Translations under genes and position numbers: made by a program
Part shown: piece after piece, positions 32,541-45,169 of the stretch
How the letters are laid out: every line of letters starts with the position of its first letter
How positions within the stretch are numbered: the first letter of the stretch is position 1
Notes under the pieces: model-generated
Told to the model about the DNA's origin: nothing
Databases searched by the model: none
What the model saw: the letters and a program-made list of their open reading frames with translations, nothing else
Assembly (NCBI GenBank): GCA_933228895.1
Contig: OW121849.1
Coordinates: forward strand, 127,166,849 to 127,230,848
Origin: Platycnemis pennipes
Taxonomy: Eukaryota > Arthropoda > Insecta > Odonata > Platycnemididae
Length of the DNA: 64,000 nt
Direction of reading: 5' to 3'

Positions 32541-33299
32541 ATCCTACCCTCTCCATACACTCCAGGGTGCTTATTGGTAAGGGAATCAGAGCTATTAACG
32601 GCCAAGCTAGGGTAAGGTGGGCATTACAATATACCTTCCTTATGTAGGGTGAAGGTAAGTGGGGCATAAGCCAATAGAGGACCACAAAGTGCAGGCTGGG
32701 AGCAACCTCACTACTCACAATCTGTGAAATGTAAAAGGCACATAAAGGACATCTAACGGCATATGAAGACTAACGGAAATGTTATTGAGTCACCCCAGGA
32801 ATTAACATGGCTGAATGACCAAGTTTGCCTCACAAACTCATTGGCTCTACTGTAAGAAGTATTTTCTCTCTCCAGTTAGCTCTATGATTCAGCCACAAGA
32901 GCTGTTCATTTAAGTGTTTATTTTATATAATAAATATTATCTTTAATAATAATAATTCTTATATATTTGATCAACCCCATGGTTTGTGCTTAGTTTGTGA
33001 ATCATTCTGTTCTCTTTGTGCAATGCTCCTATGTATATCCCAAAGAATTCTAAGCATCAAACACCAGTTAGCCTAATTAAAACCTAGTTTTATGTTTACA
33101 TACTATTCACTTAATGTTGATTAGTGCTTTTATGTTCTTTCTGCAGTTGTTCCTTATTGAGGTCTAAAAACCATATATGTATGTATTCATATGCATTTCT
33201 TCTAGTGTTTCTACTTAGCATGCCTCTTCCTCTGGGTTAAGGGGATCTGTTTTCTATATTCTTCTGTTAGTTTAATGGTGCATATATCTCAAGTTGAGT

Positions 33300-33358
33300 C
33301 AGTGGCGGATTCAGGGGGGGGGGGAGGGGGTCACAGGGGTCATGAACCCCCCCCCAAA
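33300..33358. mobile_element. hAT-like transposon end fragment
   Basis: CAGTGGCGGATTCAGGGGGG followed by a long G run and GGGGTCATGAACCCCCCCCC. CAGTGGCGGAT is a common hAT terminal sequence. The opposite end was not found. Confidence 0.45.
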
Positions 33359-34442
33359 TTTTATCAAAAATTTTTATTAGTTTAATAGTTTTTTTATCCT
33401 TGTTATGGATTAAAGGGAGTGTATATGAAAATGCATGGCTACAAGTCCCAAACGTGAGAAAAGTTTAAGTTGCATTTATTGTAGAGCGTAGCACTCCCTA
33501 CTGTAAAAACAAGCTCAAAAATAAAATAAGCTGTGTCCCAACTCGTTAACCATTAGGGAGCATGGATTTGGGTGCCTAAAATTTAGCTGGCTAACCCAAA
33601 AGGGACCACGAATTGGGATATCCTTACGCAGGTTTTGCCATCTGCTGGGATTGAAACCGATGAAAAACAAGAGAATGTGAAAGGGATGACAAATGATGTA
33701 CAAAATCTTACACAATCCATATTGTTGACTTTCTCATGCCATTGTGTAAAGACAGAATTTAATTTGAGTTTAGGGTACCATAGATTAGCATCTTCTCATG
33801 TTTTCCGTAATTTAGATGATACATTTATTTTAATGTAGAACAATTCGGCCTTCTCCTACTTCTGAATGAATCTCTCCGTCATGTCACTACTCCCTATAAC
33901 GATATTTTATTGTGATAAATGAATCAACACGACAAATTATAAAAATATCAACAAACTTTCAGCCAAAATACTTTCCCTCTTTGGTAGCCATCTTCTTCGA
34001 GTCCACTGCTCTCGCTTTCAGTCATGGGAAAAGGATGCACTCATCGATGCCCAAATCTAGCGGCTGAAAAAGGTACCTAAATCTGCTCCCTTTTGATGCC
34101 TAACGAGTTGGGACACCCTTCCAAGATGGCGTCCTCCCTAAATTCTGGGATGGTACCTATCTGGTGAATTGGGACACAGCTATAGAACCCGCATAGTCTG
34201 AAGTGCCTCGGCAGTGCTTTCGGCAATGTTCGGCAGTTTCCAATGCCTTGTGATAAGCTCGACTGACAGACAAGTGAGTCTTCACCTACCCTTGAATAGT
34301 AGGAATAGCCAATATATGATATAATGGAATAGCAGGGTCGCACCAGGCATGTAGCCAAGGGGGTTAAACCCTCCCCGTGAAATTTTTCATCGGCAAGGAA
34401 AAAGAGAAAATAAGGGAGGATGAGAGGAAGGCTGTACGACGT

Positions 34443-35826
34443 AAGCAGCATCGTATGGCAGTTATACGTCGGCCCAATGTCATTTTACGTCACCAATGTC
34501 GTTTTAACATAATGATAATTACGATATAAAAATGACACATAAATGATACCTTTCTCCGATGTAAAATTGATATCGTCTATCGTATCTTAAATTGATATTT
34601 ATAGATATCGTTTTCCGATGCAAAAATGATGTCAGCTGAGCCGACTAATAAAGGCCATAAAAATTATCATATATTTCTGGTCGCTGGATTTTATATTTTT
34701 GAGTATTAACATGTTTTCCCCCGACGTCAGAGAGAAGAAAGTAAAAAATTCGTGATTGGTCAGAACATCAGAAACCATTTGGAGACTTAGATATAAAATA
34801 AGAAATATGATTATTTAAGGATTCGATTACACAGAAAGAAAAAACATGATCCTGTGTTATCATGTTTCGCTTCCACTCCAAGTAGCCTGAATCTTCAGAA
34901 TTAGTAAGGATTCGATATTTGCTTACAAATTGCCGTTCACGCGGCAGGCTTGGAATATCCTACATTTACCACCAAGCGCGGCTTTAGCGCTGGATGGGGT
35001 TCACCTTTGGTCGTGGCTTCTTTGAAGCCCTTTCTCCCTTGCGTTGCCATCCTTGATGGACTGCGAGGGCTCAGCATCTAGTACCTTGAACCTCCGTGAA
35101 TTTGCCATGCGATTTAGGGATCCTGGGTAGCGTAGTGGTCTCCGCAGCCAAAGGTCCGTGGTTCGATTCCCGGCCCAGGTGATTTTTTTCTCATTTCAAT
35201 TAATTTGAACCCCCCCCCATATTGGGTTATAACTCCAATAACTTCAACAGAAAATGAATCTGAAATATTTCTCTATATTGATAATGCTTAAAGTTACGCA
35301 TCTTTCACTGAGGGAAGTTGGGTCAGGAGTAAAGTAGGTATATCATTACTATGATGAATCCTTATAATTACCCCTTTTATTACTAGGAGAGTTGGGTAAG
35401 GGGTAAAGTGCGGGGTTTTTAGTGTGAACATTCCTAGATCGAAACTACCTATCTCCATTTCTTTTTCCATCGCATTTTTATTGTACGATAGTCCCTGATT
35501 ATAATTTTTTTAACATGTTTATCCAGGATACATTTTGGCTATCGTACTTATTAAATCATCCCAATATCATGTTAATGAAAAATCAGTCCATGGTAATAAC
35601 AAATGCGTCGGCCCAATATCATTTTTATGCCACTGTATAGTGGTGACAGATGTCTTTTTATCATAAAATTAATATCGGCCCAATATCATCAGCAAATGTT
35701 ATTTTTATAATGGCAAATGTTTTCACTTTTGACATTTTCCGACATCGGTAGCCAATATCGGATTGACCAATAGTGATATGTGATGGTGTAAAAATGATAA
35801 TGGGCCGATATCATATGATGCTGCTT
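34443..35826. mobile_element. 1.4-kb element with terminal inverted repeats and internal motif repeats
   Basis: The left end AAGCAGCATCGTATGGCAGT pairs with the right end (complement AAGCAGCATCATATGATATC). Both ends carry TCGGCCCAAT-TCATTTTTA-type motifs, and further copies lie inside (about 35610-35690). No transposase is visible. The superfamily is undetermined because I see no clear target duplication. A tRNA-like SINE head (35126) sits inside. Confidence 0.6.
35126..35184 (+). repeat. tRNA-like SINE head
   Basis: TAGCGTAGTGG resembles an internal promoter A box and GGTTCGATTCC is a perfect B box (RNA polymerase III). CCTGGGT can pair with GCCCAGG to mimic an acceptor stem. At 58 bases it is too short, and its T arm too mismatched, to be a working tRNA gene. 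Confidence 0.5.
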
Positions 35827-36218
35827 GGGGAAGGCTACATTGTTGCAGAAACCGTGGACTCCTCCTTCAGACTACCAGTTCCCTCATAACGAAGTAATGA
35901 AGAAAGGAAAGCCTACAAAAAATATGCACAGAGATCACATCTTGACAATTTCCACTGGCTTGGGCTGTCTCATAAAGACAGGGGGCTGTACTGTAAATAT
36001 TATGTACTTTTTTCATCTGGCTTAGGAAGTGTCCACCACAACGTGACTCCTCTTAGGAAATTAGTTAAGGAACCCCTTAAAAAGTTTGATAATCTTAGGA
36101 GAAAAAGGTGACCTTACCACTCATGAAGAAAACCGATTCCATGTATGTGCAGTTGACAATGGAAAAGACTTTTTACCAACATACAATGAACCATCTTTAG
36201 AAATAAACAACCGACTAA

Positions 36219-36370
36219 GGGGATCGGGTTGGTGTGGTGGCTAGAGTACTGACCTCCCATCTCGAGGGCCCGGGTTCGATTCCTGGCAGTGGCAGATTTA
36301 TCAGTGGAAAACCGGTCCCCACTTGAGTGCCTAGTGGAGGGCATTTTAAGTCCAGTACTCTATTTTACGC
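36219..36370 (+). repeat. tRNA-derived SINE, copy 1
   Basis: Starts GGGGATCGGGTTGGTGTGGT. A box TGGTGTGGTGG (36230-36240) and B box GGTTCGATTCC (36273-36283). The first 75 bases match the copy at 46769 with few changes. The 3' boundary is approximate. Confidence 0.65.
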
Positions 36371-36498
36371 CAGCAGCCAATACTTTTCTGACCAGTGACC
36401 AGCTTCTCTGTTTGGAGTATAACACCCAAGGTACTCCGATTCTCCAAAGGTATATGGGAAACATTTGGTTAATCTGAAGCTATAGTATATCTAAACCT

Positions 36499-36509
36499 AG
36501 AATGTTATT
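36499..36509. repeat. Target duplication of RTE-like LINE A, left copy
   Basis: AGAATGTTATT, exact match to 39721-39731. Confidence 0.88.
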
Positions 36510-39500
36510 CATCATCATCATTGGTCAGCAATCCTAGGATTGGTTTGATGCAGCCCTCCATTCGATTCTTCTATCAGCTAACCTCTTCATATTGACGTAG
36601 GTCCTCTCTTTTACATCCTTCACAACTTGCTCCATATACCTCATACGAGGTCTGCCTTTTCCATTCTCCCATTCACTTTTCCGTCAACAATTGTCTTCAT
36701 CAGACCATTGTGTCTTAAGATGTGGCCAATTAAGTTGTCCCGTCTTCTTTTTAAGGTTTTTAGTAGACCTCTCTTCTCTCCCACTCTTCTTATGACTTCT
36801 TCATTTGTCAATTGATTGATCCATTTTATCTTCATCATTCTTCGGTAGCACCACATTTCAAATGCTTCCAGCCTGGACTTCTCTGCTGCTGTTATTGTCC
36901 ATGCTTCGCTGCAATATAGTAGAATGCTCCAGATGTATGTTCTAATGAAATGTTTCCTCACTTCCACACTTGTATTTGCAGCTGTAAGCAGAAATTTCTT
37001 CTTCTGGTAAAATGCCTTTTTTGTTTGGGCAATTCTACTGGCAAATTCTCTTTTACTTCATCCACCACTGGTTACTTGGCTTCCCAGGTAGCAGAACTCT
37101 TCCACCTTCTCGATTGTTTGTTTTCCTAGTTTAACATTGGTCCTGGCTTCCTTTCTCCTACTGCATACCAATACCTTAGTTTTCTTTTTATTGATCTTCA
37201 GATGATATATGGTCATTGTTCTTTCCATATTTCCTAGTGTCTTCGTTAAATCTCCTTCTGTTTCTGCCATGACTGCTATGTCATCAGGGAATCGTGGCAT
37301 GCAGATTTTCTCCCTGTGGATATTCACTCCCGGAGACTTTTCTTTGACTTCTTGGATGACTTTCTCAATGTAGACGTTGAATAATACAGTAGACAGTGCA
37401 CATCCTTGCCTCACTCCTTTCTTTATGCTTACTTCTCTACTGCCGTGTCCTGATTTAATTATGGCCACCTGGTTTTTATACTAGTTGTGGATAACTCTTC
37501 GGTCATTGTATAATACTCCAATTTCTTTCAGAAACTTTAGCATCATGTTCCAATCCAAGTTTTCAAATGCCTTTTCCACATCTACAAATGCAACAAACAT
37601 CGGTAGATTCTTCTCTATTCCCTTCTCAATAAGTAGCCTGAGGGCCAGATTGCTTCTCTTGTTCCCTTGTCTCTTCTGAACCCAAATTGCTCCTCATCCA
37701 GGAACTCCTCAGCTTTTCATTCTATTCTTCTATAGATGATTCTCGTCAATATCTTCGAGGCTTCAAGTGGCATCAGGCTTATGGTCCTAAAATGTTCACA
37801 GTTCTCAGCCCTATTCTTTTTGGCAATAGGGATGATGATGTTCTTCTCAAAGTTCATGGGTATCTCTCCTGTAGAGTACATGTCGCAGATGGTTTTGTAT
37901 AACCGAGTTAATTTCTTCTCTCCGGCGTTTTTTATTAGTTTGGCAGGAATTTCATCTATTCCCGAAGCCTTATTTATCCTCAGATCCCTTACAGCTGCTT
38001 CAAATTCTGATCATAAGATTGGGGCTCCCAAATCATCCTTATCGACTCCATTTTCCTCTTCAATTACTTCCGCTCTAAGATAGCTTCCTTGTACAACTTG
38101 TCCAAGTATTCCTTCCATCTCTTCACTTTATCCTCATGTTCAATTAAAAGTTCTCCATTCTTGTCCCTGATGCTGTTACATCTTGCAGACCATACCTTGA
38201 AGTGATTTCTCACCATCCATGGCTTCTTCTTGACAACTTTTCTTCTCCCTAGAGCTTCTTTTGCTGCTTCCTTTAGCCTGATTTTTTTGTTCTCCCACCT
38301 CTTTTCCACTGATTTCACAGTCAAATCCTCTTATATTTTGTTTTCCTCTGCCTTCTGAACGATCAGCCATTGTTGAGGTTCTCTACTTGCCATACATTCT
38401 TCATTGATTTCTTCAATTTCTTGATTTGAAGTGGAATTTCATCATCACTAAGTTGTGGTCATTGTTGATATCTGCATCCGAGTAACTTTTGCAGTTCTTC
38501 ACCTGGTTTCTGAACCTCTGCTTCACTATAATGTAGTCAATTTGAAATCTTCTTCTGTCTCCAGGTATTTTCCAGATATATCTTCTCTGTTGACGGTTTT
38601 TAAACAATGTGTTTGCCACCACCAACTTGTTATGTGTGCAGAAATCTATGAGTCTTTCTCCTCTCTCATTTCAATTTCCCAAGCCATATTTTCCTGTTAT
38701 TCTTCCATCTTTACCTTCACCAATGACAGCATTCCAATCTCCTAAAATAATTAAGTTTTCTTCTCCTTTTACGTGCTTTATTACTTCCATGATATCCTCA
38801 TAGGCGTTTCCACTTCTTCATCTTAGTAGTTCAACATAGGCATTTAAACTTGGACCACAATGGTATCTGCAGGCTTGGTCTCAATCTTCACCATTATAAT
38901 CCTCTCACTGTACTGCAGGAAGCTCTTCACGTGCAGTCCTGCACTCTTCCTGAGCATTATGCCTACTCCAGCATTACCATTCAATGATCCAGTGTGAATA
39001 ATTCTATGACTTCCACTCCAAAAGTCTCCTTCTTTGGGCCATCTCCTTTCACTGATTCCTAATGCATCAAGGTCCATTCTCTGCATTTCCATCTTCAGGT
39101 TCTCCAGTCTTCTGCAGGTCCACAATGATCACACGTTCCACATTCCTATACTAAAATGCTTATCACACTTGACTGATGTACTTCTCTCAGGTAGTCCCCG
39201 CCAGGAGATCCGAATGGGGGACTATTTTACCTCTGGAATATTTTACTCGAGAGTGTTCCATTACGTCATAATAAGAAAGAAAGGAGTGGAGTAGCTGCGA
39301 CTCCACAGGATAATAATGTGGTGGCTTCCCACGTCTTTCACATCGCAGTACCACAACCGTTAAAGTAAATGTTACCATGCCTGTAGTGAAATGAATGTCA
39401 CTGTACCGACCACTGTGGTCTCCACCTTTGCTCATGTGAAGAAGAGCAGCTGCCCTCTCTTCTGGGTGCTAGGAAGCATAATTGTTAGCGGCCTCCCATC

Positions 39501-39720
39501 ACCAAATGGCATCTTCACAGGTTACTCTATCATTTAAAGGCCTATCTTACCTAATGATAGACCAATACCACCTCGGTTGTACCACCGCTTTTTGTCCACA
39601 ACTGCTTATTCAACGAGTAAACTCGAATATCTTATCTCACAGCTAACATCTACATCTAGAGGTCGACCCACCATCCACAACCCGGTGGATGCACTCGGTG
39701 GCTTTAAGCTCAGCCCCGAG
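36510..39720 (-). mobile_element. RTE-like LINE, copy A (full length, decayed)
   Basis: 3.2-kb element on the - strand between exact 11-bp duplications. Its 3' end is a short (TGATGA)-type repeat, CATCATCATCA on the + strand, typical of RTE elements. The 5' leader ends GGCTTTAAGCTCAGCCCCGAG and matches copy B at 56231. It is about 200 bp shorter than copy B because of a deletion near 38213 that removes roughly 65 codons. Confidence 0.88.
36641..39125 (-). pseudogene. RTE-like endonuclease/reverse transcriptase, copy A
   Basis: Broken into at least five frame segments. Endonuclease part (39125-38413): MDLDALGISERRWPKEGDFW, then further parts including NRQQRRYIWKIPGDRRRFQI. RT part (38324-37058): KRWKEYLDKLYKEA, GVRQGCALSTVLFNVYIEKV, and the catalytic box mutated from FADD to FPDD (CMPRFPDDIAVMAETEG), which would abolish polymerase activity. 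C-terminal part: VRKHFIRTYIWSILLYCSEA... and FEMWCYRRMMKIKW. Same order of domains as copy B. Several shifts and stops plus the internal deletion: nonfunctional. Confidence 0.82.
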
Positions 39721-39731
39721 AGAATGTTATT
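39721..39731. repeat. Target duplication of RTE-like LINE A, right copy
   Basis: AGAATGTTATT, identical to 36499-36509. Confidence 0.88.
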
Positions 39732-39944
39732 AAAATATGTATTTATTTTTGGGAAATTGAATTCTGATTTGATCTGGATATATGTATGAATTCCACCATA
39801 TCTTGCTAGATGCATCCTTATTTATTTCCTTTTAGAATCGGAAAAATATTTTTAAGGATAACCTTCGATTAGTGACTAATGGGAAGAAATGCTCTCCTCA
39901 AAACACTGAATTAGGGACAGGTGTACTATAGAAAAATATCTTTT

Positions 39945-40012
39945 TAGATTTGTACCTGGGTTCTCGGGGTGAGAGGCTAGTACTCTAGTCACTAAAACCA
40001 GCCTGATCCCAA
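39945..40012 (-). repeat. tRNA-derived SINE, copy 4 (head only)
   Basis: On the - strand GGGATCAGGCTGGTTTTAGT followed by GACTAGAGTACTAGCCTCTC matches the heads of the other copies. The B box is degraded (GGTACAAATCT). Confidence 0.5.
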
Positions 40013-40179
40013 AATTGAAATGGAGGTATCGTTGGTGGTAGGAGGGTGTTATGAAGAAAGGGGAAACTTCTGATAGTGAGGACATTATCAATATCAATCA
40101 ATCAAAGGCACAGTTGTGGAAAATAAACAATATTCACAGGTGTGAAAATTAAACACAGAAAACAAAGAAAAAGAACACT

Positions 40180-41035
40180 CACACGTATTGTCGGATATTT
40201 CGGTGGTCACAGCCACCTTTCTCAATGGGAAGAGGAATACTAGTGAGGAGAGGGATGGTTGGAAGGGGAGAGAGAAAAAGAATGGCGTCGGGGAGAGGGG
40301 GTGGGGACAAGGGTTGGAGAGAGGGCGGGGGAGGGTTAATGCATCACATTAATTCCTGGAAATTTACATGCTTCTAAAAGATAAATGTAAGCTGACTCAA
40401 TCGTGTGTAGTTTAACGGGTGGATCTGTAGGAGGGAGAGAGAAAAGAATTGACACCTTGAAACAAGAGTTAAAGGAAGAATCATGCTCAGAGGCATGTTT
40501 GGGGACAGGGAGAGAGAAGTGCAGAGAGGAAGGGTTGCAGGAAGTGCGGTGATTGTTCATTCGAATATTGAGAGATGTTGTGCATTGCCCAATATAGAAA
40601 TCAGGGCAGAGACTGCATTGCAGGTGGTAAATAACATTACTGGAAATACAGGAGGGAGAGAGTTAAGAAGATGAGAGAGAGATGTGGTTGGTGCAGTGAA
40701 AATAGGGCATTTCTTCCATCTCGCGTGATTACAGGGAGTGGGGGGGTTTAATGGCGTGGGAGTCTTTGAGGAGAGGATTAGTACTTTTGAAAATACTGCC
40801 TAGGTTGGCTGGGCATCTGCAGGTTACAGACGGGCAGATAGGGAATATTTTGGAGATGATGGTGCTGTTGGAAAGGATGGGGAAGAGTTCCTTGAGTATG
40901 AATTTGAGGTAATATGCACCGGGGAAGTAGGTAGTGCAGATGGAGGGGATGTTGTGGCGATTAGGAAGAGGAGGTTTAGGTTGATAGGGAGTGAACATGA
41001 AATTTGCAGAGCGACATACAAACAACAATAAAACT
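40180..41035 (-). mobile_element. Penelope-like element 2 (5'-truncated, GIY-YIG end only)
   Basis: Lies directly downstream, in the same orientation, of the longer element at 41036-44000. Retains ICTTYFPGAYYLKFILKELF, SVTCRCPANLGSIFKSTNPL and, after shifts, a C-terminal part containing FNSCFKVSILFSLPPTDPPV, all parallel to the corresponding region of element 1. It ends with the hairpin GGTGGCTGTGACCACC and CGAAATATCCG. Frames are broken. Confidence 0.72.
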
Positions 41036-44000
41036 GGTCACAGGCATGGCAAAAGTCTAAAAACACATAAATAGAAGACACAAAGATTATGTTCCAATAT
41101 TTCGGTGGCCACTGCCACCTTTCTCAAGGGAGAGGAGAGAACTGACTGAGGGGGCAAGGAAGGTCGGGGAAACAAGTGAAGGGTAGAAGTAAGGGAAAGG
41201 AGGGGTAAGGACGAGGGGGAAGGGAAAGGGTATGAGAAGAAGTATGAGAAGATGAAAGAAAGAAAGAGAGACAGTTCCTTTAATGAGCCCTGTTAATCCC
41301 CGGTTTTCGGAAAGCATGAAAGAGCCAAATTAATGATTGCTCCAACATTTTAAGTTGGAGGGGAGATGCTGAAGGTGGGAGGGAGGCCAGTATGCCCACC
41401 TTGAAACAATTGTTGAAGTTGGAAACGTGGGAGGAGGCATGTATGGCTACCGGGAGAGAATAAGAATGGGAGGAGGGATTATTGCAAGAGGAGTGGTGAC
41501 CATTCATGCGGATGCAAAGCGGGGTGGTGGAGAGGCCGATGTAAAAAGCGGGACAGAATTCGCAGAGAAGAAGGTAGACAGTATTTTCAGTGGTGCAGGA
41601 AAGTGAAGGCATGGAGGGAAGCGAAAAAGAGAGGAATTGTTTGGGGAGAGGCTGGGTGATAAGGATAGGACAGGTTTTACATCTAGCGCGATTGCAGGGG
41701 GAAGGGGGTGTTTTTGGAAGAAGATGGGATTTGGACAGAGGTCTGGTGGTTCTCAGGATACCAGAGAGGTTGGGGGGATGTTTGAAAGTAAGAGATGGGC
41801 ATTTAGGGAAAATATTGGTGGTGGTAAGATTATCAGACAGGATAGGGAAAAGGTCTTTGAGGATGTGTTCAAGGGACTGAATACCAGGGAAGTATGTAGT
41901 GCACAAGGAGATGTTGTCTTTGGTTTTGCGAGGAGGGGCTGTGGGGGAGTAAGGCTTATTGGAAATTTTTTTCCTGAGAAGGTGCTCAGGGTATCCTCTT
42001 CAGAGGAGAGACTGGTGAAGGTTAGTGAGGAATCTGTCACGAGAGTCTTGGTTATTGCATATACGATGGCCATGGATGGAAAGGAAGTAAGGTAAGGAAG
42101 TTTTGGTGTGGTAGGGATGGCAGCTATTATAGTGGAGGTATTGCTGCTTGTTAGTGGGTTTGATGTGAACAGATGTGTTAAATTTGTTATTAGAAAGGGA
42201 GATATCGACGTCGAGGAAGGTTATGTTGGAAGAGGAGATATGTGATGTAGAAGAAACTGATGAGGAAGCGTTGAGAGAGGCGAGGAATGAGTTAAGGGAT
42301 TCGGTGTCGTGTGGCCAAAGGAGAAAAATATCATCTATATAGCAGAGCCAGAGTAGCGGCTTGAGGGGGCATGTGGATAGAAAGGATTCTTCAAGGAGGG
42401 CGAGGAAGAGGTTGGCATAAGAGGGACTAAATCTACTTCACATGGCACAGCCCTTAGTTTGAAGGTAGAATTGGTTGTTAATGGAAAAGGAATTGTGAGT
42501 AAGGATGAGGTTCGTAAGGTCAAGAAGGAAGTCAGTGCTAGGAGTGTGTGGAGTAGAACGTTGTTTTAAGAAATGGCAGAGAGAGGAGAGGCCTTCCGAG
42601 TGTGGAATAGAGGTATAGAGAGAGGTAACATCAATGGTGGCCATAATGATATTTTGATCATTAGGAAGTGGTAGGTATCTTTGATGTAGGAGGAGAGGCC
42701 ATGGACTAGAGATTGAAGTTAAAAATCTACAAAGGCGGAGATGCATTCGGTGGGTGAGTAATAGGAGGAGACTATAGGATGGCCAGGATTATTGGGCTTG
42801 TGAATTTTTGGGAGGATGTAGAAATGGGGGGTGCAGGGATGGGGTGAGGTGAGATGGGAAATATCTTGCTGGGTGAGACCTTCACTTGGACCCTTCTCGT
42901 TTAATAATGTGACAATGTCATTGAGGAATTGTGGGTTAGGATCATGGGGTATAAGGTTATAGGAAGAAGTGTCTGAAAGTTGTCTGAGGGCCTCATTAGT
43001 GTAATCGGAGGAATTTAGGACCACAACGGTGGACCCTTTATCAGAGGGGGTGATGACAATGTTGGGATTAGAAGTGAGGTTATTAAGGGCTGAGATTTCA
43101 ATGGGAGAAAGATTGGATTTAGGTTTAAGGGAGTTGATGAAGGTCGGATTGGAAATCTTAGAGAGAAGGAGGTTACAAAATATTTTGATAGGGTGATTGG
43201 AGGGGAGAGGCTTGGGTTCATGGGAAGAGGGGGGTTTGAATTTGGTAAGTGCTGTGTGTATTGAGTTGGTGGGTGAAGGAAGTGTGGGTTGGGAGTTCCA
43301 GAAGTATTGCCACTTTAAGTTGCGACAGAAGTTGAGGGCGTCGGTTAAGATATAAACAGGATTAATTTTAGGAGTCGGAGAAAAGGAGAGACCTTTGCTT
43401 AGCAAAAAAATTTCGCTCGGGGAGAGAGGGGTTGAAGAAAGATTTCCAATACTTGTTCAGCGGTCTCTGTGGAATTTTGACTGGGAGCAGGCGGATTGTC
43501 ATTGTTTTGTGGGACGCGGTTTTGAAAAACCCGGGTCGGGCGGGAGGAGCGGACTCAAAACGGAGAAGGGTCGCCAGGTCCGGCCTGAACAGGTGAAGGG
43601 GTAGAGGTGGTGGGATGGGTGTCACGAGGCTTAACGGTAACGAGAGCCCTAGACGAAGAAAAGAGATGCAAAGCGTTGAAAATTTTCCTGGGCCTTTTGG
43701 CGTCGGAAAGAGAGAAACCGAAAAGCAGAATGCAGAATCGAGTTAATGTTAGGGAGAAGTTCAGGGCGACATAGGCTTATAATGTTGTTAAGGGAGTGGA
43801 TGCATGATTGGTAATGGTTATCAAGGGCATTGTATTGTAAAAACACAGAATGGCAGAAGTTGAAGGAAATTTGATATGAGAGAGAGTCGTAAAACTGATG
43901 CAGAGAAGGGGGCAGGCCCGATAGAGGAAATTTGATAGTGAGGCCATTGGGGATGATTCCTAAGGATAGCCATTGAGATAAAAATTCTGCGTGGCTAGTG
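41036..44000 (-). mobile_element. Penelope-like element 1 (nearly full length)
   Basis: About 3 kb on the - strand. Coding order: N-terminal segment (44000-43649), RT (43405 to about 42070), linker and GIY-YIG endonuclease (41906-41280), then a terminal hairpin GGTGGCAGTGGCCACC with CGAAATATTGG (about 41090-41115). RT followed by GIY-YIG is diagnostic of canonical Penelope elements. The head-to-tail position with element 2 is the known tandem habit of this class. Confidence 0.82.
41280..43995 (-). pseudogene. Penelope-like RT and GIY-YIG endonuclease, element 1
   Basis: Segments in several frames. 43990-43649: FLSQWLSLGIIPNGLTIKF ... CRPELLPNINSILHSAFRF. 43405-42719: NPNIVITPSDKGSTVVVLNS, TPHFYILPKIHKPNNPGHPI (a Penelope RT signature). 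42746-42438: IDVTSLYTSIPHSEGL (first catalytic Asp) and SINNQFYLQTKGCAM. About 42340: LCYIDDIFLLW (second catalytic box, intact). 41906-41280: VYLLLCEFCPAFYIGLSTTP and LCIRMNGHHSSCNN, the GIY-YIG fold (here VYL...FYIG), with LEQSLIWLFHAFRKPGINRA at the end. A few frame changes separate otherwise long segments, so decay is moderate. Confidence 0.8.
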
Positions 44001-44009
44001 TATCATATA

Positions 44010-44252
44010 GGTATATAGAGAAACCCGGCGGTGGCATTAGACTTGTCATAACGAACGCCACCAAGGGGCCCATGGCTTAACTTCCCATCCGACGGACGGA
44101 TTACTGAACTTTATGTAACCATCTCACAGCTCTAATTAGGGACCGTTGTGGTGTAACCAAATAAAAAAATCTCTGCTACTGGCTAGATTCGATCCAGGTC
44201 CCGCTGGGTGAGAGGTCAGTGCTCAAGCTACCACGCCAAACCGATCCTAGTT
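44010..44252 (-). repeat. tRNA-derived SINE, copy 3
   Basis: On the - strand the head GGATCGGTTTGGCGTGGTAG is followed by CACTGACCTCTCACCCAGCG and a B box GGATCGAATCT. A body of about 200 bases follows, down to the edge of the Penelope element. Boundaries approximate. Confidence 0.55.
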
Positions 44253-45161
44253 TCGGTTGTTAATCATTTTGTAATACGCGTGAAATCTCTATAATTGGCC
44301 CCAGAAAGCGCAAAATTTCGTGCCGAAGAGGGGGGTCCAATCTTTCCCAAGTTCTCCCTTTCTGGCTCCATTGTCCCCCTTAAGCTAGCAAGGGAATAAT
44401 GTGACGACAAACTGAAAAAAGGAAATTATTGCTTAACATTGACAAAAAATGGTGGAGCGAGCGAAAGGTACACATAGCGTAAGTGTCAGAAGTTAATGTA
44501 CCTTCGAAAAAGGTCTAAAAAAGGGAATAACCCCGCCATTATATGAATGTCAGTATATTAAATTTTAACATGTTATCTTGGTTGGAAGTATGCAATTGAT
44601 GACACGTTTGCATCCAACAGAAACCTACGTTGAAAACTTACCTGCAGCGTGTATTAAATCAAAAAGCAGTATTCATTATACGTGTGGCCCGTTTGCAGAA
44701 GCGTTCATTTAACTATCTTCAAAACCCAACGTGGCCTTCTGCTCATCCTACGTTGTGATCTTGTACTACCAGGAACGCTCATGAATGCTATTGCTCAATA
44801 ATTATCTCGAGAAGGTCCAAATGTTCGTTGGGAAAGTATTTGCAATTTATTCTTAACAGTTAACGCGTGTTTTCCGTCCACTATAACGAGAGTATGTGCC
44901 GATGACGTTCCGATACGACCCCTCTTCTTTTGTATTATTTCGATTATATCACCAAGAAAGTATTAAAAAAAACTAAATTTCGCTATGCGGGGACCACTTC
45001 GCCGCACCCAGCGATTCGCTATACCGGGTAACGGTGAAGTCCTGCGGCTCCCTGTCACATTTTGTTGAAGTATCTTCAGGAATCACTTAGCGCATCAATA
45101 AACAAAGGTAACCTACGTCATGGAACTTGGTGGACAATAACAGAAAACGAGAAAAATAATC

Positions 45162-45169
45162 ATTTGTTA
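45162..45169. repeat. Target duplication of a hAT MITE, left copy
   Basis: ATTTGTTA; the right copy at 45618-45625 is ATTTGTGA (7 of 8 identical). Confidence 0.65.

Noticed and set aside
35126..35184. Functional tRNA gene
   Set aside because: Box A and B are present and the ends can pair, but the unit is about 58 bases, the T arm is mismatched and no normal anticodon arm can be drawn. Treated as a SINE head.
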